A stretch of 64,000 bases of DNA from Euryodendron excelsum (taxonomy: Eukaryota > Streptophyta > Magnoliopsida > Ericales > Pentaphylacaceae), in NCBI GenBank assembly GCA_033060915.1, contig CM065378.1, forward strand, positions 53,297,501-53,361,500, given 5' to 3'. How positions within the stretch are numbered: the stretch's first letter is position 1; each line of letters starts with the position of its first letter. A model generated the notes under the pieces. It was not told the origin of the DNA and made no database searches. It saw only the letters and a program-made list of their open reading frames with translations. Of the stretch, positions 13,091 through 23,645 are shown one piece after another. Both the position numbers and the translations under genes were made by a program.

Positions 13091-13289
13091 TGTGTCTTAT
13101 CCATATTTGAAGCTAAAACCGAGCAAAATGAAGCCGACAAGCACACAAACATTTATTTGGGTGTTAATTTGATGTATTACGTTATATTATATTTATATAT
13201 AAATTAGTGGTATAATATTATATATATTTGTAAATTAGTGGTATAATATTATAAATATATATAAGTTAGTGGTGTAATTAAAAAATAAT

Positions 13290-14723
13290 TAAATAATAAT
13301 TTTTTTTTTTTCATCTCCTATAAATAAGAGAGCCATGGAGAGAAAGAAGGGAGCTTGAGAAGAGAGCCAAACAAAGTCCAGAGAAGAGGAAGTTCAAAGC
13401 CAGAGAACTCCACATTTATTTTTTTCATTTTCAGGTGTAGATTTTCAGTTAGTTTGTTAGTGTTTTTTTTATCAACTTTTAGTTTTTTCTTTACCGTTAT
13501 TCTATTGTAATAAACATTTTTATTCATGAAATCATTTTATTATCAAATTATATCTTTTTATTATCATAAGTAACTTGTTTTATTCTTGGAACCAATTGTG
13601 AAGGTCACATGACGGTATTGGGATGATCAATTAAACTCTGTTTTTCCATTCCAAATTTATTAAAAAACTTAGAGTTTTTGTACACGTTTGGTATATTACA
13701 CGTTTAGGCACAGGCACGTATATTTTATGTACGTAATGATTTTGTGTTTTATAAACAAGTTTAAATTTAAGAGTATCGTAATTAATATAGGAGTAGCGTA
13801 AAGTAAAGAAAATGCTGATTTGTTTATCACTCTTCAGAAGCTTATATATTTTATGCGAGTCCTCTATCTGGTATGCTTTTATGTCTAAACCTCTAGTAGG
13901 GACCTAAGGCTCTTAATTTTAATTTGAAATGGATTGCTTTTATATTCTTGATAATTAAAATTTAGATCTTTTTGAAAACTTAGACTTTTAATTATGTTTG
14001 CAATACTTTCTGTCTTAACAAAGCAACCAATATATGCAAATCGATGGTGAGGGTCTTCGATAATAATTTAATAAGTATCTAGCCTAAAACTTTTGAAAAC
14101 ATGTGCCTTTAATTATGCTTATTACACTTATACTCTGACAAAGCATTATTTAGTATTTATGAGTCGATGGTGATGATTCATGATTTTAACAAAATTTTTT
14201 AGTTATTTGGTTATTTTTGAATATTTCCATCTATTGATTTATGAGGCTCAAGGGGGTCAAATGATTGACAGATGGTAAACACGTATTGATCAACCCTAAA
14301 AAAATCACGTGATCGAATCAATTGGATCCAAGACTGTTTTTAATCTGTTTCTTTTTACAAGTTTAACAACCATGAAATCTCTTAAAAACAAATTTTTTTT
14401 TTTTTTTTTGTTGCTGTAACTTTTGTCCAACTCTTGTCAGCAAGAGGTAAAATTCAAACTATTGATTTAGGCTCCAACTTAAGCCATCTATGACGCTTCT
14501 GTGTCTAGCATGGCTTAATTAGTATCTAACCTATTACCTGTGGTGAATTTTAGCATCTACCATCTGCAACTGTGAAATTTCACATAGCTTAGAACTCCGT
14601 TTCCTGTGGATCGACCTCGTTCTTACCGAGTTATTTTAACTACTACTTCGCCACACTTGCACTTGGGTATTTATATTCTCACAATCTAGACATAGACATT
14701 AAATTTTTGACACCGTAATTGGG
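13290..14723 (+). mobile_element. Ty3/gypsy (Athila/Tat-like) LTR remnant with primer site
   Basis: A TATA box CCTATAAATAAG (13317-13328) is followed by a purine-rich leader and TAATAAA near 13510. Much further on, CTGTGGATCGACCTCGTTCT and TTACCGAG (14605-14630) resemble the 3' part of Athila/Tat LTRs. TTTTGACACCGTAATTGGGA (14704-14723) resembles the tRNA-Asp-type primer site that follows such LTRs. The left boundary is unknown and no gag or pol follows. The assignment rests on remembered family signatures. Confidence 0.4.
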
Positions 14724-15824
14724 AAAGAAAAGTAATGCCTATTCTTTGAGAGAATTTATTTGTAAGTAAAAGTGGTTATGCTCTTATTCTTTCTTCTTGT
14801 AAGGGAAATACTAGGTAGAGAAAATTGCTAGGGGTACGATGTGACTAGCATCTGTATAAAAACTAGTTGGAGTGTGGGATCACTTGGTTGGATATGACTA
14901 GCACCTGTGTAAAAACTAATTAGAGGGATGTGACTATCATCTGTGAAAAAAACTAGTTGTAAAGAAAAACTAGCGCATGGGTTAAAGAACTAGTGGCTGT
15001 ATCTACAGTTTAGATATAATAGAGAAAAATCTCAATAAAGGAGCCTTGGGAAGTGGAAGTGGACGTAGACTTTGGAGTTGAAGTCGAACCATAATAAATC
15101 TTGTTTTCGTATTCTTTTCTCTCTATCTCCTTTACTTTATAGTTTGAATTGCTTGCATTTATTTACAACATATTATTGGTTGATTAATATTTGTTTGAAT
15201 ATTTAGTTAGAATTATTAAATCTGAAATTATTTGTTGAATTATTGTTTAAACCCAATTCACCCCCTCTTGGGTTGCCACCTGGACTACCATACATTCCAT
15301 CTGAGTCTTGTTGCATGAATGCATTGGTTGACCAGGATTGCCCTCAAGAGTCCCTTCCTCCCCTGTAGAGTCTTTTACCTGCAGTAGCAATAGTATATGG
15401 TGACTCTTTTCTTTAACAGTAAAGGAAACCATATCATTGAACAGAGAAAATGATAGAACAAAGGAGGCCATCACTGGAATGAGAACAAATCAGGCCGACC
15501 AGGATGAAAAATAAGGAGAGGTTGGTAAGAATACTACATACAATAGCAAACCAGCACCCTTAGCTCCTTAAAGCTTTGAGTCTGAACTCATAGCTAGTGC
15601 GTTAAACAAGCTTGTTTATGATAAGTATATTGGATAAGAGAATTCCATCTTTTAGTTTTGCTCGCGCTACATCTAAGGATATATAGAATTTCCTCGTTCG
15701 ATCGGTTTGGTGGAGGACACCATTATCTTGTTGCTCGCATAGTGATCAATCGATGTGGACTCTTCATCTCCAAAGGTTTTTAGACCCCAATGTGAGCGAG
15801 ATACCTTAGCTTATAGTAAAGTTG
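14724..15824 (+). other. LTR-like debris and spacer
   Basis: Short repeats around GACTAGCATCTGTATAAAAACTAG recur three times (14840-14975). CCCAATTCACCCCCTCTTGGGTTG (about 15249-15272) resembles the 3' end of many copia LTRs. No primer site, gag or pol follows. The remainder to 15824 holds no feature I can support. Confidence 0.3.
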
Positions 15825-15990
15825 GGAGAATGTTAGAATAGTGGTTCTTGCTTACTATTGTGTTTAGTATTGGGGATTACCATATTGGACATTGTGGCTC
15901 AGTGTCTTGGACTTGTAGGGTTATGAATACTGGTTGGAGGTTTTGTAAACAAAATTGGACAAGTCTTACATATAATTATAGTTATGTGCT
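15825..15990 (+). pseudogene. CYP92-like P450 exon 1 relic
   Basis: This piece aligns at nucleotide level with the live P450 exon 1 around residues 215-262, between the LQEMLDEW and KLDRFHNHV segments. Recognisable pieces are AATGTTAGAATAGTGGTT (parallel to ATGCTAGACGAGTGGTTT), TGTGGCTCAGTGTCTTGGAC and the GGTTATG start of the next segment. A stop replaces a codon near the beginning, and the frame shifts further on. A very similar relic lies at 26205-26355, so both may derive from one earlier duplication. No flanking exon sequence remains. Confidence 0.6.
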
Positions 15991-16414
15991 CTTGTTCATT
16001 TAGTATTTGGTTAAATTTGCATACATATTTGTACCTTCTTGACACCAAACTTACACGTACGCATTACAACCTTCTTTAAATCTGCTTATAATTATGTGCT
16101 CTCATTCATTTAGTGTTTTTATTCTCTCCGTTAATACTTGGTCATGTGTTGTGTTAGTATTGTGAGTTTGTTGTTCAATAAATTTCTTAATAGATAGTAC
16201 TTGCAATAAGCAATGAGTAATTTTGTATCAATGTTGCACTCTGCACTTCTGAACCGTGATATAATCCAAGCTTTTGCTGGCAATAGGGGCAAACACTAAA
16301 TGGCTTCAACCAAGGATCTTTCGGCTAGAATGAAGCAGTCATTTTGGCTCTTTTGCCTTTTTTTTTTTTTCACTGCTCTTTTGCTCCGCATAATAAGTTC
16401 ATCATAAAATCTTA

Positions 16415-16572
16415 ATTTTTTTTTACCAAACTATTGTTTTTTTTTTTAACTTATTCCACAAATAATAAATTTTTTAAATTATTTCTTAAATAATGTAAAA
16501 CATGGCTCATGAGAGAGAGAGAGAGAGGGGGGGGTTTTAGAGAGTGAAAAAGGGAGGCTGAGAAGAAGAAAA

Positions 16573-16606
<34 letters not shown>

Positions 16607-16653
16607 GGGGGGGCAGGGGTTTTAGAGAGTGAAAAAGGGAAGCTGAGAAAAAG

Positions 16654-16715
<62 letters not shown>

Positions 16716-17745
16716 GGAGGGAGGGGTTTTAGAGAGAGAAAAAGTGACGCTGGTGTGACTTTCTCTGTCTCAACTTTTATTTTTAACACTTAGGTTGGGT
16801 CTATGTTGCCTTGTCCGGAAAACCCAAGTTAGGTGTGCGAGGATATGTCAGACTTGTTCGAATACGTGAGAAACATCAATTCCACACTTGAGGTTTCTGA
16901 AATATCATTTTCACTCAGGAATAAGTTTTTCTTATCAAGCCACCTCGTTTGGTTTGGTTGTGTTTTCGATTCCTTTATTTTCAAAATTGACGAGACCATA
17001 TTTAATAAGTTTGTCCTAAAAATTATTTTTAAAACATTTTTTGAAAACTACTTCAATTTTAAGAGCTAAAACGATTAATTTTTGAGTTTTCAAAACTATT
17101 TTCATGCATACATAAAAAAATTGTATGAAAACTATAGTACTTTTGAAATTCTCATTATTTTTATTTTTGAAAATTCAAAAAATTAAAAACAGATATTTTA
17201 AAACCATTACCAAATAAGGTCGGAAATATGATACAAAATACAAATAAAATAAATTAACTCATTCTTATAGGTTTCTTGTAACCTATAGTATTTTTGAAAT
17301 TCTGGTCATTTTTGTTTCTAAATATACAAAAAATGGAAATGAAAATAACAAGAAATAAAAAAAAACTCATTCTTGGGTGGCAATGATATTTCAAAAACCT
17401 CAAGTGCAAAATTGATGTTTCTCACACACTCAAATAGGTCAGATCATAATCCTTGCACGGGCAAGGCAACAGTCAATAAAGACCCAACCCAAGAGATCTT
17501 CACTTTTTCTCTCTACAACCCCTTCTCTCTCTCTCTCAGCCTCCATTTTTCTCTCTCTAAAACCCGTCCCCCCTCTCTCTCTACTTTTCTCTCTCTCTCT
17601 ACAGAGCTGCAGGTAAAGCATGTTTCACCCTAAAGTGTGGTTGTGAACTACATATTACATTATTTACGGAATAAATTTAAAAATTCTATTATTTGGGGAA
17701 TAAGTTTAAAAGAAACGTTAGTTTGGTAAAAAAAAAAAAAAAAAA
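16415..17745. mobile_element. Long inverted-repeat (foldback-like) element
   Basis: The left arm (16415-16950) and right arm (17368-17745) are imperfect reverse complements over about 380-530 bp, with a roughly 420-bp AT-rich centre. Matching landmarks are TTTACCAAACTA with the following CTTATTCC (left, 16425-16455) against their complements at 17690-17730, the GA-rich against the CT-rich tract, and TTTCTGAAATATCATT against AATGATATTTCAAAAA. The left arm is longer because a roughly 110-bp GA-rich unit is present three times. No transposase is encoded and no target duplication could be fixed, so superfamily is open. A transcript across it could form a long hairpin. Confidence 0.65.
16510..16745. 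repeat. GA microsatellite within a triplicated ~110-bp unit
   Basis: (GA)n runs, each followed by a poly-G tract and TTTTAGAGAGTGAAAAAG, recur three times. The last GA run is about 40 bp, followed by a G run of about 12. Slippage or assembly error is likely here. Confidence 0.85.
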
Positions 17746-17749
17746 CGGA

Positions 17750-18565
17750 AGATCTCCCTACCATTCATTCCATCACCAAATTTTCCCACATCATTACTTT
17801 CTAATAACATTTTTTTTTTTTTGTGTTTTTTTTCAAGTAGGTAAATTTTTGAGATGAAAAATGAGCCGGTTTGAACTGAGTAGATATGGGTTGCAGGTTG
17901 GGATGGGTTAGCCCAAATTTTCCTAATTAATTATTGGATCAAATTTGGGCCGACATTGGTTAGACATGTTTGACCCAAATCCAACCCGTTTTTCAAGGTT
18001 TTTCTTTATTAATGTTGAGCACCAGGGGCCCGCTAACTAAACCAACCATGGGCATTGGTCTGAGACACGGCATTCATATAATGACCCGACCTGATCATGC
18101 AGCCCAGTTACCAAGCCGGCCCACTTGTTTTGACCGGACTGTATTTTCTTTTTTCTTTCCCATCTTTCTTGGGTTTAGTTTTTTATTTTTTAATTGCCCA
18201 ACGCGGACTAGTTTTTTTTATAATTCCCTCTTTGAATACTTATACAAGGATAATGGGCCATTAACATACTTGACGTAAATCGTATATATGTACATACATA
18301 CAAATACAAAAATACATTTATACATAATTGTCTACATAAATTTTTTTGTTTAAGAACATCAAAAGTGAAGATAAACTATAAGATGAAAATTTTAAAATAA
18401 ATTTGATTATAAAAATTCTTAAAATTTCACAAATGCTACCTTAATTTTTATTCTATTTTATTTTTTATTTGTAATAAAACTATTACATCAAACCTCATAA
18501 AGTATTTGTCTAGAAGACTCGTTGCAGTAAAAAAATTCTTCTAGAGGACAACTATATATGGACTA
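17750..18565. other. Spacer without recognisable gene
   Basis: The region contains homopolymer A and T runs and a 102-codon open frame (17970-18278) with no recognisable domain and ordinary spacer composition. I see no supported gene. Confidence 0.5.
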
Positions 18566-18570
18566 ACAAA

Positions 18571-19165
18571 TGTACATCCTGCATGAAGATGTGAAGTCAT
18601 GGACACGTGAAGATGTAGATGTGATGATGCCAATAATGGTGGAGTCACGTACCATTTTGAGTTCAAGACAATGAAGTCTTTTCTTTCCTATAGAAATAGA
18701 AAGGCCTCAGGAGAGAGTTTGCGTCACGTATATATTTATGGCACTATAGTACTCATGGAGAACCCATTATTATTTTTAAGAATATAAAGCCACGTCTTGA
18801 GTATTTAGTACTCATGCGGGATAAATCTCTTGTAGGCTGACCTCAGGACTTGAATTTAAGTTGACCAATGTGAAGAACATACACACTTAACTATCTAGAT
18901 TTATTTGTTATTTTTTTAAACAAAAAAAAAAAAAATTAAACGAGCACTGCATGTGCAAGACTGTTTCTTTAGCAAATACAAATCACTATGTGTACCAGAG
19001 GACTTGGGTTCCCTCGAAGCAACCCAAACAAATCTCTAATTCTCTGTATGTCGTCTTGTTCTCCAGCTAACATCATTTTTATTTGGCCTTTCATTTTTCT
19101 TCTCAACCCACACACCTCTAAGAATACCTTTTTAAGTACTTCTACATTTTTTTTTTCCCTCTAAG
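18571..19165 (+). repeat. Direct duplication, copy 1
   Basis: From CATCCTGCATGAAGATGTGA to TACTTCTACATTTT this block is repeated in the same orientation at 20197-20935. Conserved segments include TCACGTACCATTTTGAGTTC and GGACTTGGGTTCCCTCGAAG. The copies differ by substitutions and several indels. No coding capacity was found. Confidence 0.8.
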
Positions 19166-19194
19166 AATACCTTCTGAGTACTTCACATCTTTGT

Positions 19195-19275
19195 GCTGTC
19201 ACGTTTGCCCTTTCACGTCCCTCTCGTTATGCCACGTGTCAACGCCTGCCACAACGATGACATGGCAAGGTACAT
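19195..19275 (+). promoter_or_regulatory. Cluster of ACGT-core motifs
   Basis: Four ACGT cores lie within about 40 bp (CTGTCACGTTTG, TTTCACGTCC, GCCACGTGTCAACG), including a G-box CACGTG, with a GTCAA W-box core alongside. They sit between the two copies of the direct duplication, with no gene identified immediately downstream. The motifs are visible; any role is inferred. Confidence 0.25.
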
Positions 19276-19555
19276 GCTGACGACCCACTCGAAAGATAAG
19301 CTGAAAAAATGGTGCGCTTGCGTGTCATACAGATGCGATCGGACTTTCATGATGGAGGAGAATGCCACTTGTGTCGTAACTACACAATAAAGTCGAAAAG
19401 AAAACAAAACATGGACTCTTGCCGCTGGACGAGGAAGCTCACCCCGAACCATTGAATTGAATTTTAAACGATTCATGTCCCTATTAATCTTTGGATAAGC
19501 TTAATGTCACTTTTCGGTTTTTTCACATCACAGGATAGAAAACGAAGGCTAACAA

Positions 19556-19780
19556 CCAGCAAATTCGACTCAATTATTGGTCTCCTTTAACGATGTGTGG
19601 TTTAAAAAAATGAAGAATATCTTACCCACTTACCAGCAAATTCGACTCAATTATTGGTCTCCTTTAACAATGTGTGGTTTAAAAAAAATGAAGAATATCT
19701 CACCCACTTACCAGCAAATTCGACTCAATTATTGGTCTCCTTTAACTGATCAAACAATATCTTACCCACTTACCATTGTA
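19556..19780 (+). repeat. 77-bp tandem triplication
   Basis: Units starting CCAGCAAATTCGACTCAATT lie at 19556, 19633 and 19711. Two are nearly complete and the third is shortened after CCTTTAAC. They share TGTGTGGTTTAAAAAAA and CTTACCCACTTA. Confidence 0.9.
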
Positions 19781-20196
19781 ATACATTGACATGAGAAGAA
19801 CATTAAGTAGGGTCGAGATAATAAACCCACCAAAAGAACGCATTTACTCGTATCGTGAGTTCCTCATACCATTCCTCGGATATATTTTTTTGGCTGTGCC
19901 ATCTAAGAAATGCAGTGACCCGAACCCAGAAAAGGAGGATCAAGAAGTGGTAGTCGCGTATTCTTGCTACAACATTTCATTTAGAGTAACAAAGACCTCT
20001 ATCAATGGGAAGTTAAATTGGTTAGGAAAATAGAAATAAGCAGAGAAACAGGCTGTAGGCATTAGAAATTCTCTTACCAACATAATCACCTGTAGAATCC
20101 CACCTATCTCCTCATCAATCTGTAGAATCCCATCTTAATTTACAATGGTAAGGTTTCAGGAGTCTGGGATGGAATTGCCGCTTCTAACCGATATGC

Positions 20197-20935
20197 ATCC
20201 TGTATGAAGATGTGAAGTCATGGACACTTGAAGATGTAGATGTGATGATGTCAATAATGGTGGGAGTCACGTACCATTTTGAGTTCAAGACAATGAAGTC
20301 TTTTCCATCCCATAGAAAGGCCTCAAGAGAGAATGAGAGAGTTTGCCATATGTATATATTTATTCAGTACATGACACTATAGTACCACGGAGAACCCTTT
20401 ATTTTTTCTGTAGTACATTAAGCCACGTCTTTAAGTATATAGCACTATCGTATATATTTATTGTGCCTATTTTGTGTCTTGATTAGTTCTTTATCAAGTT
20501 TTTTAAAATGATTCTATTTCTCCTCTTCTTACAATATTAAATTTGTGATTGTTCATGAAAGATAAATCTCTTACAGCATGACTCATAAATTGGACTTAAG
20601 TTAACTAACTTGTAGAGCATATCGAGTTGACCAACTCTATCTATTTGTTATTCTTTTGGGCAAAAAGTAGAGAATTACAAGCGCATTACTTGTGCAAGAT
20701 CGCTAGTTTAGCAAATACAAACCAATATGTGTACAAAAGGACTTGGGTTCCCTCGAAGCAACCCAAACAAATCTCTAATAGTCTGTACTTCTTGCTCTCC
20801 GGCTAATTGCATTATCATTAGGCCTTTCATTTTCCTTCTCTGCACCAACAAAATAGGGAAGGCTATTGTGAATATACTACACGCATCTCTCTAAGAACAC
20901 CTTGTAAATACTTCTACATTTTATTTTCTATTTTT
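20197..20935 (+). repeat. Direct duplication, copy 2
   Basis: This is the second copy of the block at 18571-19165, longer by inserted AT-rich sequence near 20440-20560. It stops at the poly-T that marks the 3' end of the LINE remnant, so the LINE appears to have inserted at the duplication edge. Confidence 0.75.
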
Positions 20936-21475
20936 TTTATTTTTTGCCAAAAAGGATAGGAGAGATTTTATTAGGAAAAGACGATCAAAGTCAAAAACCT
21001 AGAGCATCTCAGTACTCTAGTCTGGAAAATCATACTGCTAACTTAAAGAATCTCTAAATATAAAGGCTTTCTTTACACAAGTATGTGGAGCCCCACTACA
21101 ACATCTCCTAGCAAACAAGATATTTGAAAGACACGAAAACTTAATCAAATTCTAACAATCCGCCACCAGTGATATCCAAATTTATGATATTTGTTATTGC
21201 TTCCGCATTAGCTTCTATCTGAACACATCTAAACTTCCATAATAATGCCAACTAAATGCTTTCTCAAACAGCCCAGTGCATCTTCTATTCTTAGAGAATG
21301 GATGTCATGAAAGAACCGGATACTAATCCCTATAAGTGAGCCTAAATGATCTTTAACAACAATACTAAATCCTATTTCATTAAGACTGTTCATCAATATT
21401 TATCTTAGTCACATCTTTCGGAGGAGACTAACATTTGAAACACCAGTCATATTCTTTTGTAAAAATTTAGTATAA
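20936..21475 (-). mobile_element. 5'-truncated LINE 3' end with RNase H-like remnant
   Basis: On the minus strand a PPKDVTKINID segment (about 21430) begins an RNase H-like (RVT_3) fold, continuing as VVKDHLGSLIG, then EDALGCLRKHL, then VQIEANAEAI across stops and frameshifts to about 21190. The tail ends with an AATAAAATCTC-like signal and an A-rich run at 20936-20960, as in plant L1-type LINEs. Only the last ~540 bp are present. The reverse transcriptase and endonuclease are missing. Confidence 0.6.
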
Positions 21476-21577
21476 TGCTATACGACTAGAATTATTATAC
21501 AAAACTTGGTAAACCAGTTTGAAAACTTATTTTCAATAAAGTTTTTGAAAACACCCTATTTTTAGGAACAAAAAAAT

Positions 21578-21945
21578 TTAGAGGTAATTACACTTTACTC
21601 CTTGTGGTTTGAGCAAAAATCAGATGATCCCCCGTAGATTAAAAGTGAACACATAACTCCATGTGGTTTAGATTTAGTTGTAAAATGGATAAAAACTGTT
21701 AGAATTAAAAAAGAAAATTTTTGTCATAGTGGTATTTTTGTAATTTTATCTATTCAAAATGTACATAAAAAGACAATTTTACCCATTTATATTAAAATAA
21801 AGGGTTATTCTTCGCATGTGTTATTTTACCAAATCTGTATGATTTTATCTATTTGGCAGATAAGTCCAAATTATAAGAGGGTTATGTGTTCACTTTTAAA
21901 CCATAAAGAGGTCATTTGATTTTCGCTCAAACCATAGAAATGTCT
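21578..21945. mobile_element. MITE with ~75-bp terminal inverted repeats
   Basis: The left end carries GTGGTTTGAGCAAAAATCAGATGA followed by TTAAAAGTGAACACATAACTCC. The right end carries the reverse complement with mismatches (GAGGGTTATGTGTTCACTTTTAA ... TGATTTTCGCTCAAACCATAG). The element is about 370 bp and non-coding. Exact ends and target duplication are not certain. Confidence 0.7.
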
Positions 21946-22490
21946 ATGGTTCTATTTTCTATTTTTGAGAACTCAAAAAAAATAAAAAGTTTCTTTTTTA
22001 TTTCTAAAAATAGAGAAAAACCATAATGTATTCAATTTGCTTTGTCCGGAAAACAAATGTCCATATAGATGGATGTGCATGAAATGAAAGCGTGGGCACG
22101 AGGAAACAAGTATTCAGGGGTGTCCCAATTTAGTTCGTGTCTCAATCTAGTCCTGGCCTTCTCTTTTGTTGTTATTTTCCTTAGTTTGTTGTTCTGTTCC
22201 TCCTTTCTCCTTTGCCCTCTTTCCCTTTTTTTTTATACTTGACTGAGAAAAAAAAAAACATGAAAAGATAGACAGCGATCATCTATTGAAAGAAAAAGTT
22301 AATGTTATACAATTGAAAATTCAAACTGAATTTATTTTTAAAATGATGTAGTTGGATAAGAGTTATTTATTTTAAACAAAATATTCATTATGATGGCTCT
22401 TAATTACAATAATATCACTAACACATACATCATTCTAAAAATTTTTTATGTACAAAACTTTGAAAAAATAGCATTTTTTAAAAAAATTTG
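21946..22490. other. AT-rich spacer
   Basis: No gene or repeat is evident beyond homopolymer runs. Confidence 0.5.
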
Positions 22491-22494
22491 ATTT

Positions 22495-22650
22495 TTTACC
22501 AATTTTCATAAAGGTTTATACTTGATCCAATACCGTATTATAAATTTGACTCTTAATTATAACAATGTCAATAACTATATTATTTTTTGCCAGTAGAACA
22601 ACTGATCCAATACCGTGTAAAATAAATCCATGAACTTTAAAATCATGATA
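22495..22650 (+). repeat. Upstream P450-flank segment, also at 29690-29835
   Basis: AAAGGTTTATACTTGATCC and CAACTGATCCAATACC followed by CATGAACTTTAAAATCATGAT recur near 29698-29810 with changes, in the same orientation. This suggests that the 5' flank of another P450 copy once lay there. Confidence 0.55.
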
Positions 22651-22769
22651 AAGAGTCCATTACGTGCTGTAATCACTTGAAGGTTCGGACACCCTTTAAA
22701 AAATGAGTCTTATTTAATTATAATATTATGAAAATTTATTTAAGTTTTGTGATTGTATAATATTCCCCA

Positions 22770-22990
22770 AATTCTAATAAATAAAGGACAAGCGGTGGGA
22801 TTTTTCTTGCGTCAACCTAGAAGTTTTAGGCAGGAGCTAGTGTTGACAGTTCACTCAGGAGAAGATAAAAGACAAGCTAGTTTTTTCTTGGCGGAAAAGG
22901 GCATGCGAAGGCAAAAAGAAAGGGAAGGAGAAAATGATAACATCTGGGATTAGAAATATATGGGCTGCAACTGTAATCTTTGACGTGGTC
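22770..22990 (+). repeat. P450 5' flank segment duplicated at 43320-43508
   Basis: GTCAACCTAGAAGTTTTAGG and the following blocks through GGCTGCAACTGTAATCTT are matched at 43320-43508. This is the distal promoter region of the live P450. Confidence 0.75.
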
Positions 22991-23040
22991 TGACCGTCCT
23001 CTGAGTACACTGTTTATTTTTTATTTTTTTGCAAAATAAC

Positions 23041-23054
23041 ATGACGTGTCAACG
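23041..23054 (+). promoter_or_regulatory. ACGT/W-box motif upstream of the P450
   Basis: TGACGTGTCAAC holds an ACGT core inside a TGACG-type element and an overlapping reversed W-box core (GTCAA). It lies about 600 bp upstream of the P450 start. Another TTTGACGTGG lies at about 22979. Such motifs are typical of bZIP and WRKY sites; function here is inferred. Confidence 0.35.
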
Positions 23055-23584
23055 CTCTCCGTTTCCACATTCATGTACTAGCATAATGCCAACAGCGGCC
23101 GCTGCCGGGAGAGGCAGTGGCAGCCTCGAGAGGCAGTGGCAGCCTCATATCATGTCCAACACGCCATCTGTGGGTTTGTTGCATTATTTCTCTTTCCACC
23201 CTCTTAAAAAAAAAAAAAAACACTTTGATTTGAACAAAGCATCTGGGCGTTTTTTAACCCTCTCAACAAAGAGTAATGTTATACTATCAGAAAAATTATA
23301 TAAAATTTATCACTAAAATAATATGATTAAATTATATGTCTATCATTTTAAAATAAAAAGTCTATCTAAATGTTTATTATTTACAAAATTATCATTGTTA
23401 CATCATTTTAGTGTAAATTTTTGTACATAAATTTTAGAAGAATATCATTTTTTTTCAACAAAATAAGTATTTTTTATTTTTTTTAACAATCCGTCAAATG
23501 AGTTAGCAAATTGTTTTAGAAAATCATTTTTTTTAAGTTTAACCGGAGTCTTCATACCAGGAATGCCGAAGTTGAAGAGTCGGC

Positions 23585-23590
23585 TATAAA
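23585..23590 (+). promoter_or_regulatory. TATA box of the P450 gene
   Basis: GGCTATAAATTCCC lies 61 bp before the ATG at 23646, leaving a 5' leader of roughly 30 nt. The spacing is normal for a plant gene. Confidence 0.7.
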
Positions 23591-23645
23591 TTCCCTAACA
23601 ATCTCCCTAAACTTTCACAACCACAGCCACTATCATCCACTCCCA

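Noticed and set aside
17373..17633. Open frames over the CT-rich tract
   Set aside because: Low-complexity translation of the right arm of the inverted-repeat element.
19193..19476. Opposed 65- and 87-codon frames
   Set aside because: No domain, both strands open, and no promoter or splice evidence.
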